The notes: generated by a model not told the origin, from the sequence alone. A stretch of DNA of 64,000 bases from Flavobacteriaceae bacterium (GCA_013373385.1 JABXHX010000037.1:24706-88705), one strand, 5' to 3'; shown: positions 18,204 through 28,223, numbered from the stretch's first letter. Made by a program: numbers and translations.

Positions 18204-19130
18204 ATGAAAGTAACAGTAGTTGGGGCAGGTGCAGTTGGTGCAAGTTGTGCAGAATACATCGCTATTAAAAATTTCGCTTCAGAGGTAGTAATCTTAGACA
18301 TTAAAGAAGGTTTTGCAGAAGGAAAAGCAATGGATTTAATGCAAACTGCATCGTTAAACGGATTTGACACCAAAATTACAGGATCTACAAACGATTACTC
18401 TAAAACAGCAAATTCTGATATATGCGTAATTACTTCTGGTATTCCTAGAAAACCAGGTATGACCCGCGAAGAATTAATTGGAATCAATGCTGGTATTGTT
18501 AAAAGTGTATCGACTAGTTTAATTGAGCATTCTCCTAATACAATCATCATTGTAGTTTCTAATCCAATGGACACCATGACCTATTTAGTACACAAAACTA
18601 CTGGATTGCCTAAAAATAAAATTATTGGAATGGGTGGAGCTTTAGACTCTGCTCGTTTTAAATATAGATTGGCTGAAGCTTTAGACGCACCAATTTCTGA
18701 TGTAGATGGAATGGTAATTGGCGGACACTCTGACAAAGGAATGGTTCCTTTAACTCGTTTAGCGACTAGAAATTCTGTTCCTGTTTCTGAATTCATTTCT
18801 GAAGAAAGATTACAACAAGTATTAGAGGACACAAAAGTAGGTGGAGCGACCTTAACTGGTTTATTAGGAACATCTGCTTGGTATGCTCCTGGAGCTGCTG
18901 TATCTGGATTGGTTCAGGCCATTGCTTGTGACCAAAAGAAGATTTACCCTTGTTCAACATTATTAGAAGGAGAATACGGATTGAATGATTTATGCATTGG
19001 AGTTCCTGTTATTTTAGGTAAAAACGGAATTGAAAAAGTTGTAGAAATTAATTTAAATGATGCTGAAAAAGCACATTTAGCAGAATCTGCTGCTGGAGTT
19101 CAAAAGACCAATGGACTGTTAGAATTGTAA
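18204..19130 (+). CDS. mdh: Malate dehydrogenase (LDH-like type)
   Basis: The enzyme interconverts malate and oxaloacetate in the TCA cycle. The protein has 308 residues. The Rossmann motif is GAGAVGASCAEYIA and the NAD-selecting acid is in ILDIKEG. The substrate-loop arginines are in GIPRKPGMTREELI. The catalytic histidine is in VIGGHSDKGMVPLTR. The Arg-rich loop (RKPGMTR) favours malate over lactate. It converges on fhs across a shared bidirectional terminator. Confidence 0.95.
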   Translation: MKVTVVGAGAVGASCAEYIAIKNFASEVVILDIKEGFAEGKAMDLMQTASLNGFDTKITGSTNDYSKTANSDICVITSGIPRKPGMTREELIGINAGIVKSVSTSLIEHSPNTIIIVVSNPMDTMTYLVHKTTGLPKNKIIGMGGALDSARFKYRLAEALDAPISDVDGMVIGGHSDKGMVPLTRLATRNSVPVSEFISEERLQQVLEDTKVGGATLTGLLGTSAWYAPGAAVSGLVQAIACDQKKIYPCSTLLEGEYGLNDLCIGVPVILGKNGIEKVVEINLNDAEKAHLAESAAGVQKTNGLLEL

Positions 19131-19140
19131 TAAATTAGTA

Positions 19141-19166
19141 TTTGGCTTTTTGCCTTTTGCTATTAG
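19141..19166. repeat. Short TTGGCTTTTTGC/GCTATTAG element between mdh and fhs
   Basis: TTTGGCTTTTTGCC followed by TTTTGCTATTAG shares its words with the palindrome at 8757-8784 and the element at 63857-63930. Confidence 0.4.
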
Positions 19167-19175
19167 ATATTTAGT

Positions 19176-19204
19176 AAAAAAACCAGCCAATTGGCTGGTT
19201 TTTT
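19176..19204. terminator. Bidirectional terminator between mdh and fhs
   Basis: AAAAAACCAGCCAA and TTGGCTGGTTTTTT are perfect complements. The A and T runs allow termination in both directions for the convergent genes. Confidence 0.88.
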
Positions 19205-19224
19205 CTTTTCTCTTTTCTAAAAAA

Positions 19225-20901
19225 CTATGACAATCCAGAAATTACACCATTATTATCTATCGTCATTCCTTCAGAAGCTGGTTTTCCAGGTAACCCAGGC
19301 ATACGCATCATTTTTCCTAAAATAGGAATGATAAACTGTGCACCTGCGGCAATTTCTATTTCTCGAACCGTTACTTTAAACCCTGTTGGTCTTCCAATTA
19401 ACTTCTCATCATCAGAAAAAGATTTTTGAGTCTTTGCCATACAAATGGCAAAATCATTAAATCCTAACTTGTCTATTCTACGTAAATTCAGTTCCGCCTT
19501 TTTATCATAAATCACTCCGTCTGCACCATAAATCTCTCTCGCAATAGTTTCAATCTTCTCTTTAACTGGGCTTTTCCAATCGTACAGTGGCTTAAACTGC
19601 GTTGCTTTATTCTCTACTACATCGGCAACAGCAGCCGCTAATTCTTTTGTACCTTCTCCACCTTTAGCCCATCCTTCAGACAATACCGCATGCACACCTA
19701 ACTTCGCACAAGTACCTTTGATAAACTGTACTTCTTCATCAGAATCAGAAATAAAAGAATTGATGGCAACAACAGGTTCAATATTAAATTTACGGATGTT
19801 CTCAATATGTTTTTCTAAATTTTCAAATCCTGCTTTTACTCGCTCTATACTTGGTGTATTGTACTCTTCTTTAGATGCACCTCCATGATGACGTAATGCT
19901 CTAATGGTTGCAACTAACACCACACATTTTGGGTTTAATCCTGCAAATGCCGATTTAATATTCAAGAATTTCTCAGCGCCCAAATCAGCCCCAAAACCTG
20001 CCTCAGTAACTACATAATTAGACAATGACAATCCCATTTTAGTAGCCAAAACCGTATTAGTTCCTTGTGCAATATTTGCAAAAGGCCCGCCATGAATAAT
20101 TGCTGGGTTTTCTTCTAGTGTCTGTACCAAATTTGGTTTGATAGCGTCTTTCAATAAGATTGCCATGGCATTTTCTGCATTTAGGTCACGAGCAAAAACT
20201 GGTTTTTTATCAAAAGTAAATCCAACAAAAATATTACCTAAACGTTCTTTTAAATTATCAAAAGAAGTAGCCATGCAAAGAATAGCCATCACTTCTGAAG
20301 CTGGTGTAATATTAAAACCATCTTGTCTTGGAATTCCGTTTGCAGTTCCTCCTAAACCAATTGTAATATCACGCAAAGCTCTATCATTCATATCAATCAC
20401 ACGTTTCCATAAAATAGTTCGTGGATCAATATTTAAGTTATTTACCTTACTCTGTAGATTGTTATCAATCAAAGCAGATAATAAATTATTTGCTTTTTCA
20501 ACTGCATTAAAATCACCTGTAAAATGTAGATTGATATCTTCCATTGGCACTACTTGCGAGTGTCCACCCCCAGCTGCTCCACCTTTAATTCCAAATACTG
20601 GACCTAAAGAAGGCTCTCTTAATACCACGGTGGCTTGTTTACCTATTTTATTTAACCCTTCAGTTAATCCAATAGAAACGGTTGTTTTACCTTCTCCTGC
20701 TGGAGTTGGTGTTAAGGCAGTTACTAATACAAGATTGTTTTGCTTTATTTTTTCTTGATCTATTAAATCTAAAGGTAATTTAGCTTTATACTTTCCGTAC
20801 ATTTCTATTGCATCTTCTTCTATATTTAGTTTAGATGCAATCTCTTTGACATGTACTAACTTTTTTGCTTGTGCAATTGCAATATCAGATTGATAAGACA
20901 T
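19225..20901 (-). CDS. fhs: Formate-tetrahydrofolate ligase
   Basis: Fhs charges formate onto tetrahydrofolate using ATP to give 10-formyl-THF for purines and other one-carbon uses. The 558 residues match the family. The P-loop is TPTPAGEGKTTVSIG. VLREPSLGPVFGIKGGAAGGG, HFTGDFNAVEKANN, RQDGFNITPASEVMA and the C-terminal GKMMRMPGLPGKPAS are all diagnostic. A possible promoter on the minus strand is TTG (20978-20980), 23 bases, TATATTTA (20947-20954). Confidence 0.97.
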   Translation of the reverse strand: MSYQSDIAIAQAKKLVHVKEIASKLNIEEDAIEMYGKYKAKLPLDLIDQEKIKQNNLVLVTALTPTPAGEGKTTVSIGLTEGLNKIGKQATVVLREPSLGPVFGIKGGAAGGGHSQVVPMEDINLHFTGDFNAVEKANNLLSALIDNNLQSKVNNLNIDPRTILWKRVIDMNDRALRDITIGLGGTANGIPRQDGFNITPASEVMAILCMATSFDNLKERLGNIFVGFTFDKKPVFARDLNAENAMAILLKDAIKPNLVQTLEENPAIIHGGPFANIAQGTNTVLATKMGLSLSNYVVTEAGFGADLGAEKFLNIKSAFAGLNPKCVVLVATIRALRHHGGASKEEYNTPSIERVKAGFENLEKHIENIRKFNIEPVVAINSFISDSDEEVQFIKGTCAKLGVHAVLSEGWAKGGEGTKELAAAVADVVENKATQFKPLYDWKSPVKEKIETIAREIYGADGVIYDKKAELNLRRIDKLGFNDFAICMAKTQKSFSDDEKLIGRPTGFKVTVREIEIAAGAQFIIPILGKMMRMPGLPGKPASEGMTIDNNGVISGLS

Positions 20902-21035
20902 TCGAAATTATTTTATGTATTAATGATTTTTTTATTATTTGGCGAGTAAATATATGAAAAATAAGGCGCTATTAAGTCAATTAATTTTAATCGGTTTAAA
21001 ATCAAGAATCTTATCGTACAAATATGACAAAACAA

Positions 21036-21066
21036 TTGGCTAATCTTTTTTGAAATACTATATTTG
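21036..21066 (+). promoter_or_regulatory. Promoter of secDF
   Basis: TTG (21036-21038), a 20-base spacer, and TATATTTG (21059-21066) match the Bacteroidetes consensus exactly. The ATG is 39 bases further on. Confidence 0.8.
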
Positions 21067-21105
21067 CACGTTTTTACAAAGAAGTCGATTAAAATTTAAG
21101 AGAAG

Positions 21106-24087
21106 ATGCAAAACAAAGGACTTATAAGATTATTTGCTATCCTTTTTGGATTGGTAAGTTTATATCAGTTATCATTTACCTATTTCGCAGGAAATGTTGA
21201 AGATGCTGCAAAGGCATATGCGAAAGCTAAAGTTACCGACAATGATGGTAAAGCATTGGCTAATTTTGAAAAGAAATACTTAGACAGTGTTGGTAATGAG
21301 AAAATTATCAATTTAGGTTTTACTGAGTACAGTTATAATGATATCAAAGACAAAGAGATGAATCTTGGTCTTGACTTAAAAGGCGGTATTAATGCTATCT
21401 TACAAGTTTCTGTAAAAGATATCTTAATTGGTTTATCAAACGAATCTAAAAACCCAATTTTTAACCAAGCGCTTAAAGCTGCAGATGCTGCACAAAAAAA
21501 CAGTACAGATACCTATTTAAATTTATTCTTTGCTGAGTTTGAAAAATTAAGCAACAATACTGTAAAATTAAGTGACCCTGCTATTTTTGGAACAAAATCA
21601 TTAGCAGAAAAAGGAATCAACTTTAACAAAAGTAATGATGAGGTAAAGCCAATTATTCAAAAAGAAATTGATAGTTCTATAGACACGGCTTTTGAAGTAT
21701 TACGTAGCAGAATAGATAAGTTTGGGGTAACACAACCAAACATTCAGCGCGTAGGTAACTCTGGTAGAATTCAGATTGAATTGCCTGGCGCAAAAGATAT
21801 TAATCGTGTAGAAAAATTATTAGAAAGTACTGCCAAGTTACAGTTCTGGGAAGTTTTTACCAATGCAGAAGTACAAAACTTTTTCTTTGCTGCAAACAAT
21901 AAGGTAGCAGAACTTTTAAAGGAAGACAATCCAACTAAAAAAGACTCTATTAAGAAAGATGACATTGATAACTTATTAGGAGAAAAAGACTCTACCAAAG
22001 TTAACAATCAAAAATCTTTATTTACATATTTATTTCCTAATGTAGCACAATCACAACAACAAGTTAGCTCTTTAGTTGCACAAGCTAAAGTTTCTGACAC
22101 TGCAATGGTAAACAGCTTATTAGCGAAAAAAGAAATTAAAGCTTTATTGCCAAACAATTTGCGTTATGTAAAGTTTTTATGGGATTACAAAGCACAACCA
22201 AATGCAGATAAAACTGCAGAAATGATTGGCTTGTACGCTATCAAATCTAACAGAAAAGATAAAGCAACAATTGAAGGCGATGTGATTGTAGATGCTGCTC
22301 AGGTTTTTGACCAGTTAGGAAACAAGCCAGAGGTTAGCATGAGTATGAATAGTTCTGGTTCTAAGCAGTGGGAAAAAATGACTACAGAGAATACTGGAAA
22401 ATTTATTGCGGTTGTATTAGATGATTATGTTTATACTGCTCCGTCTGTACCAGGACCAATTGTGGGTGGTAGAACTTCTATTTCTGGTGGAGCTATGACC
22501 ATTACAGAAGCACAAGATATTGCTACTGTTTTAAAAGCTGGTAAATTACCAGCAGCGGCAAGAATCATTGAATCTGAAGTTGTTGGTCCATCATTAGGTC
22601 AAGAATCTATTGATAAATCGTTCAACTCATTTGGTTTAGCCATTGCACTAGTATTAATCTGGATGTTATTTTACTACGGTAAAGCTGGTGGATTTGCTAA
22701 TATTGCATTGATTGTAAATATCTTATTTATCTTCGGAATCTTAGCATCGTTTGGTGCGGTGTTAACGCTACCGGGTATTGCAGGTATTATCTTAACCATT
22801 GGTATGTCGGTTGATGCGAATGTGATTATTTTCGAAAGAATTAAGGAAGGACTACACAAAGGAAAAGGTTTAAAGCAAGCTGTAGAAGAAGGTTTTAGTG
22901 TTAAAGGAGCGTTATCTGCAATTATTGATGCAAACATTACTACTTTATTAACAGGTATTATCTTATATGTGTTTGGTACTGGACCAATTAAAGGTTTTGC
23001 GTTAACATTAATGATAGGTATTGCAACCTCATTATTTACTGCCGTATTTATTACAAGAATGTTAATTGATACTGCTGTTAACAAGAACGCTAAATTAACG
23101 TTTAACACTGGTATTTCTAAAGGATGGTTCCAAAACATCAATATTGAGTTCTTAAGAAAACGTAAAATTGCTTATGTAATTTCTGGAGCTATTATTTTAG
23201 GAGGTATTGCCTCTATGACAACATTAGGCTTAAAACAAGGAGTAGATTTTAAAGGAGGTCGTTCTTTTGTTGTGCGTTTTGATCAGCCAATGAATTCTAC
23301 AGAAGTGGCAGCAGATTTAAAAGAAGTGTTTGGTTCTGCACCAGAAGTAAAAACATATGGTCAGAGCAATCAATTAAAAATAACAACTGTTTTTAAAATT
23401 GATGATGAAGGTAAAAAAGTAGATGAAGAAGTTCAGTTAGCATTGTTTAATGGATTGAAAAAACATTTAAGTGCCAACACCAGCTTTGAAGATTTTAAAC
23501 CTGGATTTGAAAAAGCAGGGAACGGAATCATGAGCTACAGAAAAGTAGACCCAACCATTGCAGACGATATTAAAACCTCTGCATTATGGGCAGTACTAGG
23601 TTCTTTAATTGTTGTATTCTTATATATTTTATTACGTTTTAGAAAAGTTTCTTTCTCTTTAGGAGCAGTAGTTGCGGTATTCCACGATGTATTAGTTGTA
23701 TTGGGAATCTTCTCTTTACTGTACAAATTTATGCCGTTTGATATGGAGATAGATCAATCATTTATCGCAGCCATCTTAACTGTTGTGGGTTATTCGTTGA
23801 ATGATACCGTGGTAATCTTTGACAGAATTAGAGAATTTGCAGGAATCCATACAAAATGGAAATATACAGAAGTTGTAGACAAAGCTTTAAGTAGTACTTT
23901 AGGAAGAACCATTAATACTTCGTTAACTACTTTATTAGTAATGTTGGCCATCTTCTTATTTGGTGGAGATTCAATTCAAGGATTTATGTTTGCATTAATT
24001 GTAGGTGTTGTTGTAGGTACATACTCATCTTTATTTATTGCAACCCCTGTAATGTTCGATACTTCTAAAAAAGAAGAAAAAAAATAA
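21106..24087 (+). CDS. secDF: Fused SecDF protein-export membrane protein
   Basis: SecDF uses the proton gradient to help pull proteins through SecYEG on the periplasmic side. The 993 residues contain SecD followed by SecF in one chain, as is common in Bacteroidetes. The SecD half shows MNLGLDLKGGINAILQV, a large periplasmic region and GMSVDANVIIFERIKEGL at about residue 566. The SecF half shows FKGGRSFVVRF and VGYSLNDTVVIFDRIRE at about residue 894. About 12 transmembrane segments are expected. SecG is encoded elsewhere in this window (63060-63386). Confidence 0.97.
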   Translation: MQNKGLIRLFAILFGLVSLYQLSFTYFAGNVEDAAKAYAKAKVTDNDGKALANFEKKYLDSVGNEKIINLGFTEYSYNDIKDKEMNLGLDLKGGINAILQVSVKDILIGLSNESKNPIFNQALKAADAAQKNSTDTYLNLFFAEFEKLSNNTVKLSDPAIFGTKSLAEKGINFNKSNDEVKPIIQKEIDSSIDTAFEVLRSRIDKFGVTQPNIQRVGNSGRIQIELPGAKDINRVEKLLESTAKLQFWEVFTNAEVQNFFFAANNKVAELLKEDNPTKKDSIKKDDIDNLLGEKDSTKVNNQKSLFTYLFPNVAQSQQQVSSLVAQAKVSDTAMVNSLLAKKEIKALLPNNLRYVKFLWDYKAQPNADKTAEMIGLYAIKSNRKDKATIEGDVIVDAAQVFDQLGNKPEVSMSMNSSGSKQWEKMTTENTGKFIAVVLDDYVYTAPSVPGPIVGGRTSISGGAMTITEAQDIATVLKAGKLPAAARIIESEVVGPSLGQESIDKSFNSFGLAIALVLIWMLFYYGKAGGFANIALIVNILFIFGILASFGAVLTLPGIAGIILTIGMSVDANVIIFERIKEGLHKGKGLKQAVEEGFSVKGALSAIIDANITTLLTGIILYVFGTGPIKGFALTLMIGIATSLFTAVFITRMLIDTAVNKNAKLTFNTGISKGWFQNINIEFLRKRKIAYVISGAIILGGIASMTTLGLKQGVDFKGGRSFVVRFDQPMNSTEVAADLKEVFGSAPEVKTYGQSNQLKITTVFKIDDEGKKVDEEVQLALFNGLKKHLSANTSFEDFKPGFEKAGNGIMSYRKVDPTIADDIKTSALWAVLGSLIVVFLYILLRFRKVSFSLGAVVAVFHDVLVVLGIFSLLYKFMPFDMEIDQSFIAAILTVVGYSLNDTVVIFDRIREFAGIHTKWKYTEVVDKALSSTLGRTINTSLTTLLVMLAIFLFGGDSIQGFMFALIVGVVVGTYSSLFIATPVMFDTSKKEEKK

Positions 24088-24111
24088 ACAGTATAGATAA
24101 AAGTTAAAAAG

Positions 24112-24154
24112 CCGTTTTGCAAACTGATTTTCAGCAATAGCAAAACGGTTTTTT
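24112..24154 (+). terminator. Intrinsic terminator of secDF
   Basis: CCGTTTTGC (24112-24120) pairs with GCAAAACGG (24140-24148), followed by TTTTTT. The 19-base loop is larger than usual. Confidence 0.75.
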
Positions 24155-24173
24155 CATTATTAATCAAAGCACG

Positions 24174-24181
24174 TATCTTTG
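24174..24181 (+). promoter_or_regulatory. -7 box of hpt, almost touching the start codon
   Basis: TATCTTTG is a perfect match and ends only 4 bases before the hpt ATG (24186). The mRNA would be leaderless or nearly so. Confidence 0.65.
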
Positions 24182-24185
24182 CACA

Positions 24186-24728
24186 ATGAATACCATTAAA
24201 TTACACGATTTATATTTTGAACCTTTTATAGAAGAAAAAGAAATCAATGCCATCGTACAGTACTTAGTACAAAAGGTAACTGAAGATTGTAAAGGAGAGG
24301 TCCCTTTATTTATTGGTATTTTAAATGGCTCATTTATGTTTGTATCTGATTTTGTAAAAGCTTACAAAGAAGATTGTGAAGTCTCTTTTGTTAAATTGGC
24401 TTCTTATGAAGGAACAAGCTCAACAGAAAAAGTAAAACAATTGGTTGGTATTAATGAAAACCTAGAAGGTAGAACCGTTGTTATTTTAGAAGACATTATA
24501 GACACCGGCAATACTTTACAAGAAATATATAATATCTTTAAAGACAAAAAAGTAAAGCAATTAAAAATAGCTACGCTGTTCTTTAAACCAGATGTATTTA
24601 AAAAAGAATTACCTATAGATTATATCGGAAAAAGCATTCCAGATAAATTTATTGTGGGCTATGGATTAGATTATAATGGATTGGGTAGAAATTACCCATC
24701 TATTTATCAATTAACAACACAACAATAG
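24186..24728 (+). CDS. hpt: Hypoxanthine phosphoribosyltransferase
   Basis: Hpt salvages hypoxanthine (and guanine) by transfer of phosphoribose from PRPP. The protein has 180 residues. The PRPP motif reads VVILEDIIDTGNTL, preceded by GILNGSFMFVSD and followed by DKFIVGYGLDYNGLGRNYPSI, which is typical of the family. It lies 4 bases upstream of adk in a purine-related pair. The start is fixed by the promoter box directly upstream. Confidence 0.94.
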   Translation: MNTIKLHDLYFEPFIEEKEINAIVQYLVQKVTEDCKGEVPLFIGILNGSFMFVSDFVKAYKEDCEVSFVKLASYEGTSSTEKVKQLVGINENLEGRTVVILEDIIDTGNTLQEIYNIFKDKKVKQLKIATLFFKPDVFKKELPIDYIGKSIPDKFIVGYGLDYNGLGRNYPSIYQLTTQQ

Positions 24729-24732
24729 TAAC

Positions 24733-25305
24733 ATGAAAAACATTGTATTATTTGGTCCTCCGGGAGCAGGAAAAGGAACACAAGCAACTTTATTAAAAGA
24801 AAAATATAATCTAGTGCATATTTCTACAGGAGATGTTTTTAGATTCAATATTAAAAATCAAACTGAGTTAGGCTTGTTGGCTAAAAAATATATGGATGAA
24901 GGTGATTTAGTGCCTGATGAAGTAACCATAAACATGTTAAAGGCAGAAGTTGAAAAAAATGCTGATGCCAACGGATTTATTTTTGATGGTTTCCCAAGAA
25001 CAGAATCTCAAGCCATCGCTTTGGATGCTTTTTTAACTGAAAAAGGAGTGCAAATTAATGGTATGGTTGCCTTAGAAGTACCTGAAGATTTATTGGTTGA
25101 ACGTTTGTTAGAAAGAGGTAAAACTAGCGGACGAACAGACGATACTGACGAAGGGAAAATTAGAAATCGTTTTAACGAATACAACACAAAAACAGCAGTT
25201 TTAAAAGAATATTACCAAGCACAAGGCAATTATTACGGAGTAAATGGTGTGGGTAGTATTGAAGATATTACCAATCGTTTAGCTGACGTTTTTGACAAAC
25301 TATAA
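24733..25305 (+). CDS. adk: Adenylate kinase
   Basis: Adk balances AMP, ADP and ATP. The 190 residues begin with the P-loop GPPGAGKGTQ. DGFPRTESQA and the GRTDDTDEGKIRNRFNEY region follow. The LID is the short type without zinc cysteines. It follows hpt by 4 bases and precedes obgE by 60. Confidence 0.96.
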   Translation: MKNIVLFGPPGAGKGTQATLLKEKYNLVHISTGDVFRFNIKNQTELGLLAKKYMDEGDLVPDEVTINMLKAEVEKNADANGFIFDGFPRTESQAIALDAFLTEKGVQINGMVALEVPEDLLVERLLERGKTSGRTDDTDEGKIRNRFNEYNTKTAVLKEYYQAQGNYYGVNGVGSIEDITNRLADVFDKL

Positions 25306-25365
25306 ACAAGTAAAAAGGGAATAGAACCATTTTCTATTAACCTATTACAAAAAAAAGAAGAAATA

Positions 25366-26355
25366 ATGACTGAAGGTAACTTCGTAGACTACATTAAAAT
25401 TCACGCTGCTTCTGGAAAAGGAGGTAGAGGCTCTGCACATTTACATAGAGAAAAGTACATTGCCAAGGGTGGCCCAGATGGTGGTGACGGTGGTCGTGGA
25501 GGACATGTTATTGTTCGTGGCGACAAAAACATGTGGACATTATTTCATATGAAATTTAAGAAACACTTTAAAGCTACACATGGTGGCGATGGTGGAAAAA
25601 GCAGAAGTACGGGTTCAGATGGAACAGATAGTTATATTGATGTACCATTAGGAACCATAGTTAGAAATGCAGACACTAATGAAATCCTTTTTGAAATTAC
25701 TGAAGATCAGCAAGAAGTCATTTTATTAGAAGGTGGAAAGGGTGGTAGAGGTAACTGGCATTTTAAATCGTCTACCAACCAAACGCCAAGATATGCACAA
25801 CCAGGTATTGAGGGTACAGAAGGTTGGTTTTTAATAGAACTTAAATTATTAGCCGATGTTGGCTTGGTTGGTTTTCCTAATGCTGGAAAATCCACCTTAT
25901 TATCGGTGTTAACTTCTGCAAAACCTAAAATTGCTGACTATGCTTTTACAACCTTAAAACCTAATTTAGGAATTGTAGAATATAGAGACTTTAAAAGTTT
26001 TGTGATTGCTGACATCCCAGGGATTATAGAAGGAGCAGCAGAAGGAAAAGGACTAGGACATCGCTTTTTACGTCATATTGAACGTAATTCTACCTTGCTT
26101 TTTTTAGTTCCTGCAGATAGTGAAGACATCAACAAAGAATATGAAATTTTGTTGAACGAACTTAAAAAGCACAACCCAGAGTTATTAGACAAACAACGCT
26201 TGCTTGCCATTTCTAAAGATGATTTGCTAGACGATGAACTAAGAGAAGAAATTAAGAAAGAGCTACCAAATGATTTACCATATATTTTCTTTTCTTCTGT
26301 TGCTCAAAAAGGACTGGCAGAGTTGAAAGATTTACTTTGGAAAATGCTGAATTAA
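25366..26355 (+). CDS. obgE: Obg-family GTPase (ribosome assembly)
   Basis: This 329-residue protein has the glycine-rich Obg fold at the N-terminus ([30 protein letters not shown]) followed by a GTPase domain. G1 is [10 protein letters not shown]2 lies in [11 protein letters not shown] and G3 is DIPGIIEGA. The usual G4 NKxD is replaced by SKDD in [10 protein letters not shown], still with the key Asp, and G5 is FFSSVAQKG. It lacks the C-terminal OCT extension seen in some relatives. It acts in 50S maturation and stress control. The same order, hpt-adk-obg, makes an operon likely. Confidence 0.94.
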   Translation: MTEGNFVDYIKIHAASGKGGRGSAHLHREKYIAKGGPDGGDGGRGGHVIVRGDKNMWTLFHMKFKKHFKATHGGDGGKSRSTGSDGTDSYIDVPLGTIVRNADTNEILFEITEDQQEVILLEGGKGGRGNWHFKSSTNQTPRYAQPGIEGTEGWFLIELKLLADVGLVGFPNAGKSTLLSVLTSAKPKIADYAFTTLKPNLGIVEYRDFKSFVIADIPGIIEGAAEGKGLGHRFLRHIERNSTLLFLVPADSEDINKEYEILLNELKKHNPELLDKQRLLAISKDDLLDDELREEIKKELPNDLPYIFFSSVAQKGLAELKDLLWKMLN

Positions 26356-26428
26356 TTCCTTAGGAATAATTTACCTCTTTATTTTCATTTCTAAAGATTC
26401 TTGCCTTAAGAAATCTTACAGTTAACAA

Positions 26429-26911
26429 CTATTTTACTTGAATCTGTATCGGTAGTTTGTATAGAGTGGTTACGGGAATCCCTCTTTTGATTGCAGGAAA
26501 AATTTTTGGCAAGGCTTTTACGCTAAGATTAAGAATACTATCTAACCCAATAATGTTTTCTCTTATCAAACTAGATGACTCTATTTTCTTTATAGCAATC
26601 TCACCTTTGCTGTTAATAATTACTTCTAACTGAATCATTTCATCAACTGGATTTTTAGCCACCAATCTATGCTTTGCTAATTGCACAGAAACTTGTTTAT
26701 ATAACTGTGTTCTAAAGCAATTACTCTTAGCTTCTTTATCAATAATATCTTTACAGGCATTAAATGTTGGTGAGGCATCTACAGAAGTAAAATTAATAAT
26801 AGTATCAACTTCTTGCAATACAGATTTCTTATTCAAATTAAAGTACTTACAAGAAGTACATATAAGTATAAAAAGAAAAAGTGCTGCTACCCGAAATCGC
26901 ATAAGATACAT
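26429..26911 (-). CDS. Lipoprotein with a TonB C-terminal-like domain
   Basis: This 160-residue protein has a lipoprotein signal (ILICTSC, cysteine at about residue 21). The rest resembles the C-terminal domain of Bacteroidetes TonB-type proteins: a Cys pair in FNACKD and SNCFRTQ, LEVIINSKGEIAIKKI, and a terminal LPKIFPAIKRG..LPIQIQV. It lacks the transmembrane and Pro-rich parts of a true TonB. It is the last gene of the blaI-blaR1 group, 58 bases after the TPR gene. A start at the second Met (residue 4) is equally possible. Function unknown. Confidence 0.65.
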   Translation of the reverse strand: MYLMRFRVAALFLFILICTSCKYFNLNKKSVLQEVDTIINFTSVDASPTFNACKDIIDKEAKSNCFRTQLYKQVSVQLAKHRLVAKNPVDEMIQLEVIINSKGEIAIKKIESSSLIRENIIGLDSILNLSVKALPKIFPAIKRGIPVTTLYKLPIQIQVK

Positions 26912-26969
26912 TTACCAAGTAAAAATACAATTATTTAATTGTAAATAAAAGTACTAAAAGAAAAGCTGC

Positions 26970-28223
26970 TTACTCAACTTTTTTACCTTTCATAAATAAC
27001 ATTTCTTTTATTTCTTTCATTCTTTTTTTTACAAAGGTGGTTATGTCTTTATCCTTTTCTTCAAAAGACAATATGTATTCATCATACAATTTGTATGCTA
27101 TTTTTTTATCTCGATAATAAGAATCTGCTGTCAATGCTTTTTGATACAAAGCTTTGTATTTATATCTATTTTCTTTTAGCGCCTTATCAAATGATAAGAT
27201 AGCTCTTTTAGGTAATTTCATTTCTAACTGTAAAACACCCATACTATAATACTCTTCGCTTCGTTCTTTTTTACCTAGAAGTGTCGCTCTAAAATAACTA
27301 AAATATGCTTTCTGATATTCTTTTTTTGATTTGAAGATATGACCAAGGTAAGTAAGAATTTTAAAATCTTCTTTATCTAAATTTCTAGCAATTTCAAAGT
27401 TTTTTTGAGCTAAATCTAACGAGTCTATATTGTAATAAGATCTTGCCAGCATTTTTTTCACATATAAATCATTTGGCAATATTGAATCTAATAAGTGCAA
27501 ACGACTAATTGCTTTCTGATATTCTTTCTCTCTAAAAAAACTATTAATCTTTAACTTATTTAAATTAATATGTAGGCTATCTAATTGCAAGCCTCTATCT
27601 GTAAACAACCTAGAAGAATCTCTTTTTCTAATCAGCCCAAAGGTTTTTGCCAACTGGTATATAGATTTGATATGGGTTGTATCACTTTTATAAGCTCTTA
27701 AAAAATTATCTAACATCCCATTTCCATCATGTTTTCTTGCTGCTATTAAACCTAACTGATAATAATAATTCGGATTTTCTGGATCTCTTTTAGTTAATTC
27801 TGAAAACACTTTTGAAGCATTGGCTAAATTATTTGTGATAAAATACAACTTTCCTAACCGGTATTGAATTAGTAAATCTTCGGAGTCTAATTTAGATAAT
27901 TGTTCGTAAATCTGAATTGCTTTTTTGTATTGCTTGGTTTTATTATATGCAATTGCCAATGCCTTTTGCACTCTTTTAGAATCTTTATATAAAAGCGATT
28001 TTTTGTAATACAAACTAGCATTGACATAATCATCAATAGAAACATAAATGTTTCCTATTTTATAATTGACAATATAATGTAAAGTATCAACTTGTTTTAA
28101 TTTAGTCAGTGCTTGTTTATATCTACCACTTTCTAACAAGCTATCTACATAAGAAAAAGTAGAAGTTTGCGCTTCTACTTTTAAGCTTATACATACCAAT
28201 AACAGCATATATATATTTCTCAT
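26970..28223 (-). CDS. Exported tetratricopeptide-repeat protein
   Basis: This 417-residue protein has a signal peptide (residues 1-18, VEAQ). It holds about ten TPR units, for example YKIGNIYVSIDDYVNASLYY, IQYRLGKLYFITNNLANASK and FKILTYLGHIFKSKKEYQKA. TPRs serve as protein-binding scaffolds. It lies 12 bases downstream of the BlaR1-like gene, so the two are probably co-transcribed. It may pass a signal or assemble a periplasmic complex with the BlaR1-like protein, but this is only context. Confidence 0.8.
   Translation of the reverse strand: MRNIYMLLLVCISLKVEAQTSTFSYVDSLLESGRYKQALTKLKQVDTLHYIVNYKIGNIYVSIDDYVNASLYYKKSLLYKDSKRVQKALAIAYNKTKQYKKAIQIYEQLSKLDSEDLLIQYRLGKLYFITNNLANASKVFSELTKRDPENPNYYYQLGLIAARKHDGNGMLDNFLRAYKSDTTHIKSIYQLAKTFGLIRKRDSSRLFTDRGLQLDSLHINLNKLKINSFFREKEYQKAISRLHLLDSILPNDLYVKKMLARSYYNIDSLDLAQKNFEIARNLDKEDFKILTYLGHIFKSKKEYQKAYFSYFRATLLGKKERSEEYYSMGVLQLEMKLPKRAILSFDKALKENRYKYKALYQKALTADSYYRDKKIAYKLYDEYILSFEEKDKDITTFVKKRMKEIKEMLFMKGKKVE

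Noticed and set aside
20138..20758. Plus-strand open frame inside fhs
   Set aside because: It is a shadow of the Fhs reading frame, with no family match and no regulatory signals.
22674..23141. Long minus-strand open frame inside secDF
   Set aside because: It lies wholly in the well-conserved secDF coding frame, has no promoter or recognisable protein motif, and its composition mirrors the codon bias of the other strand.
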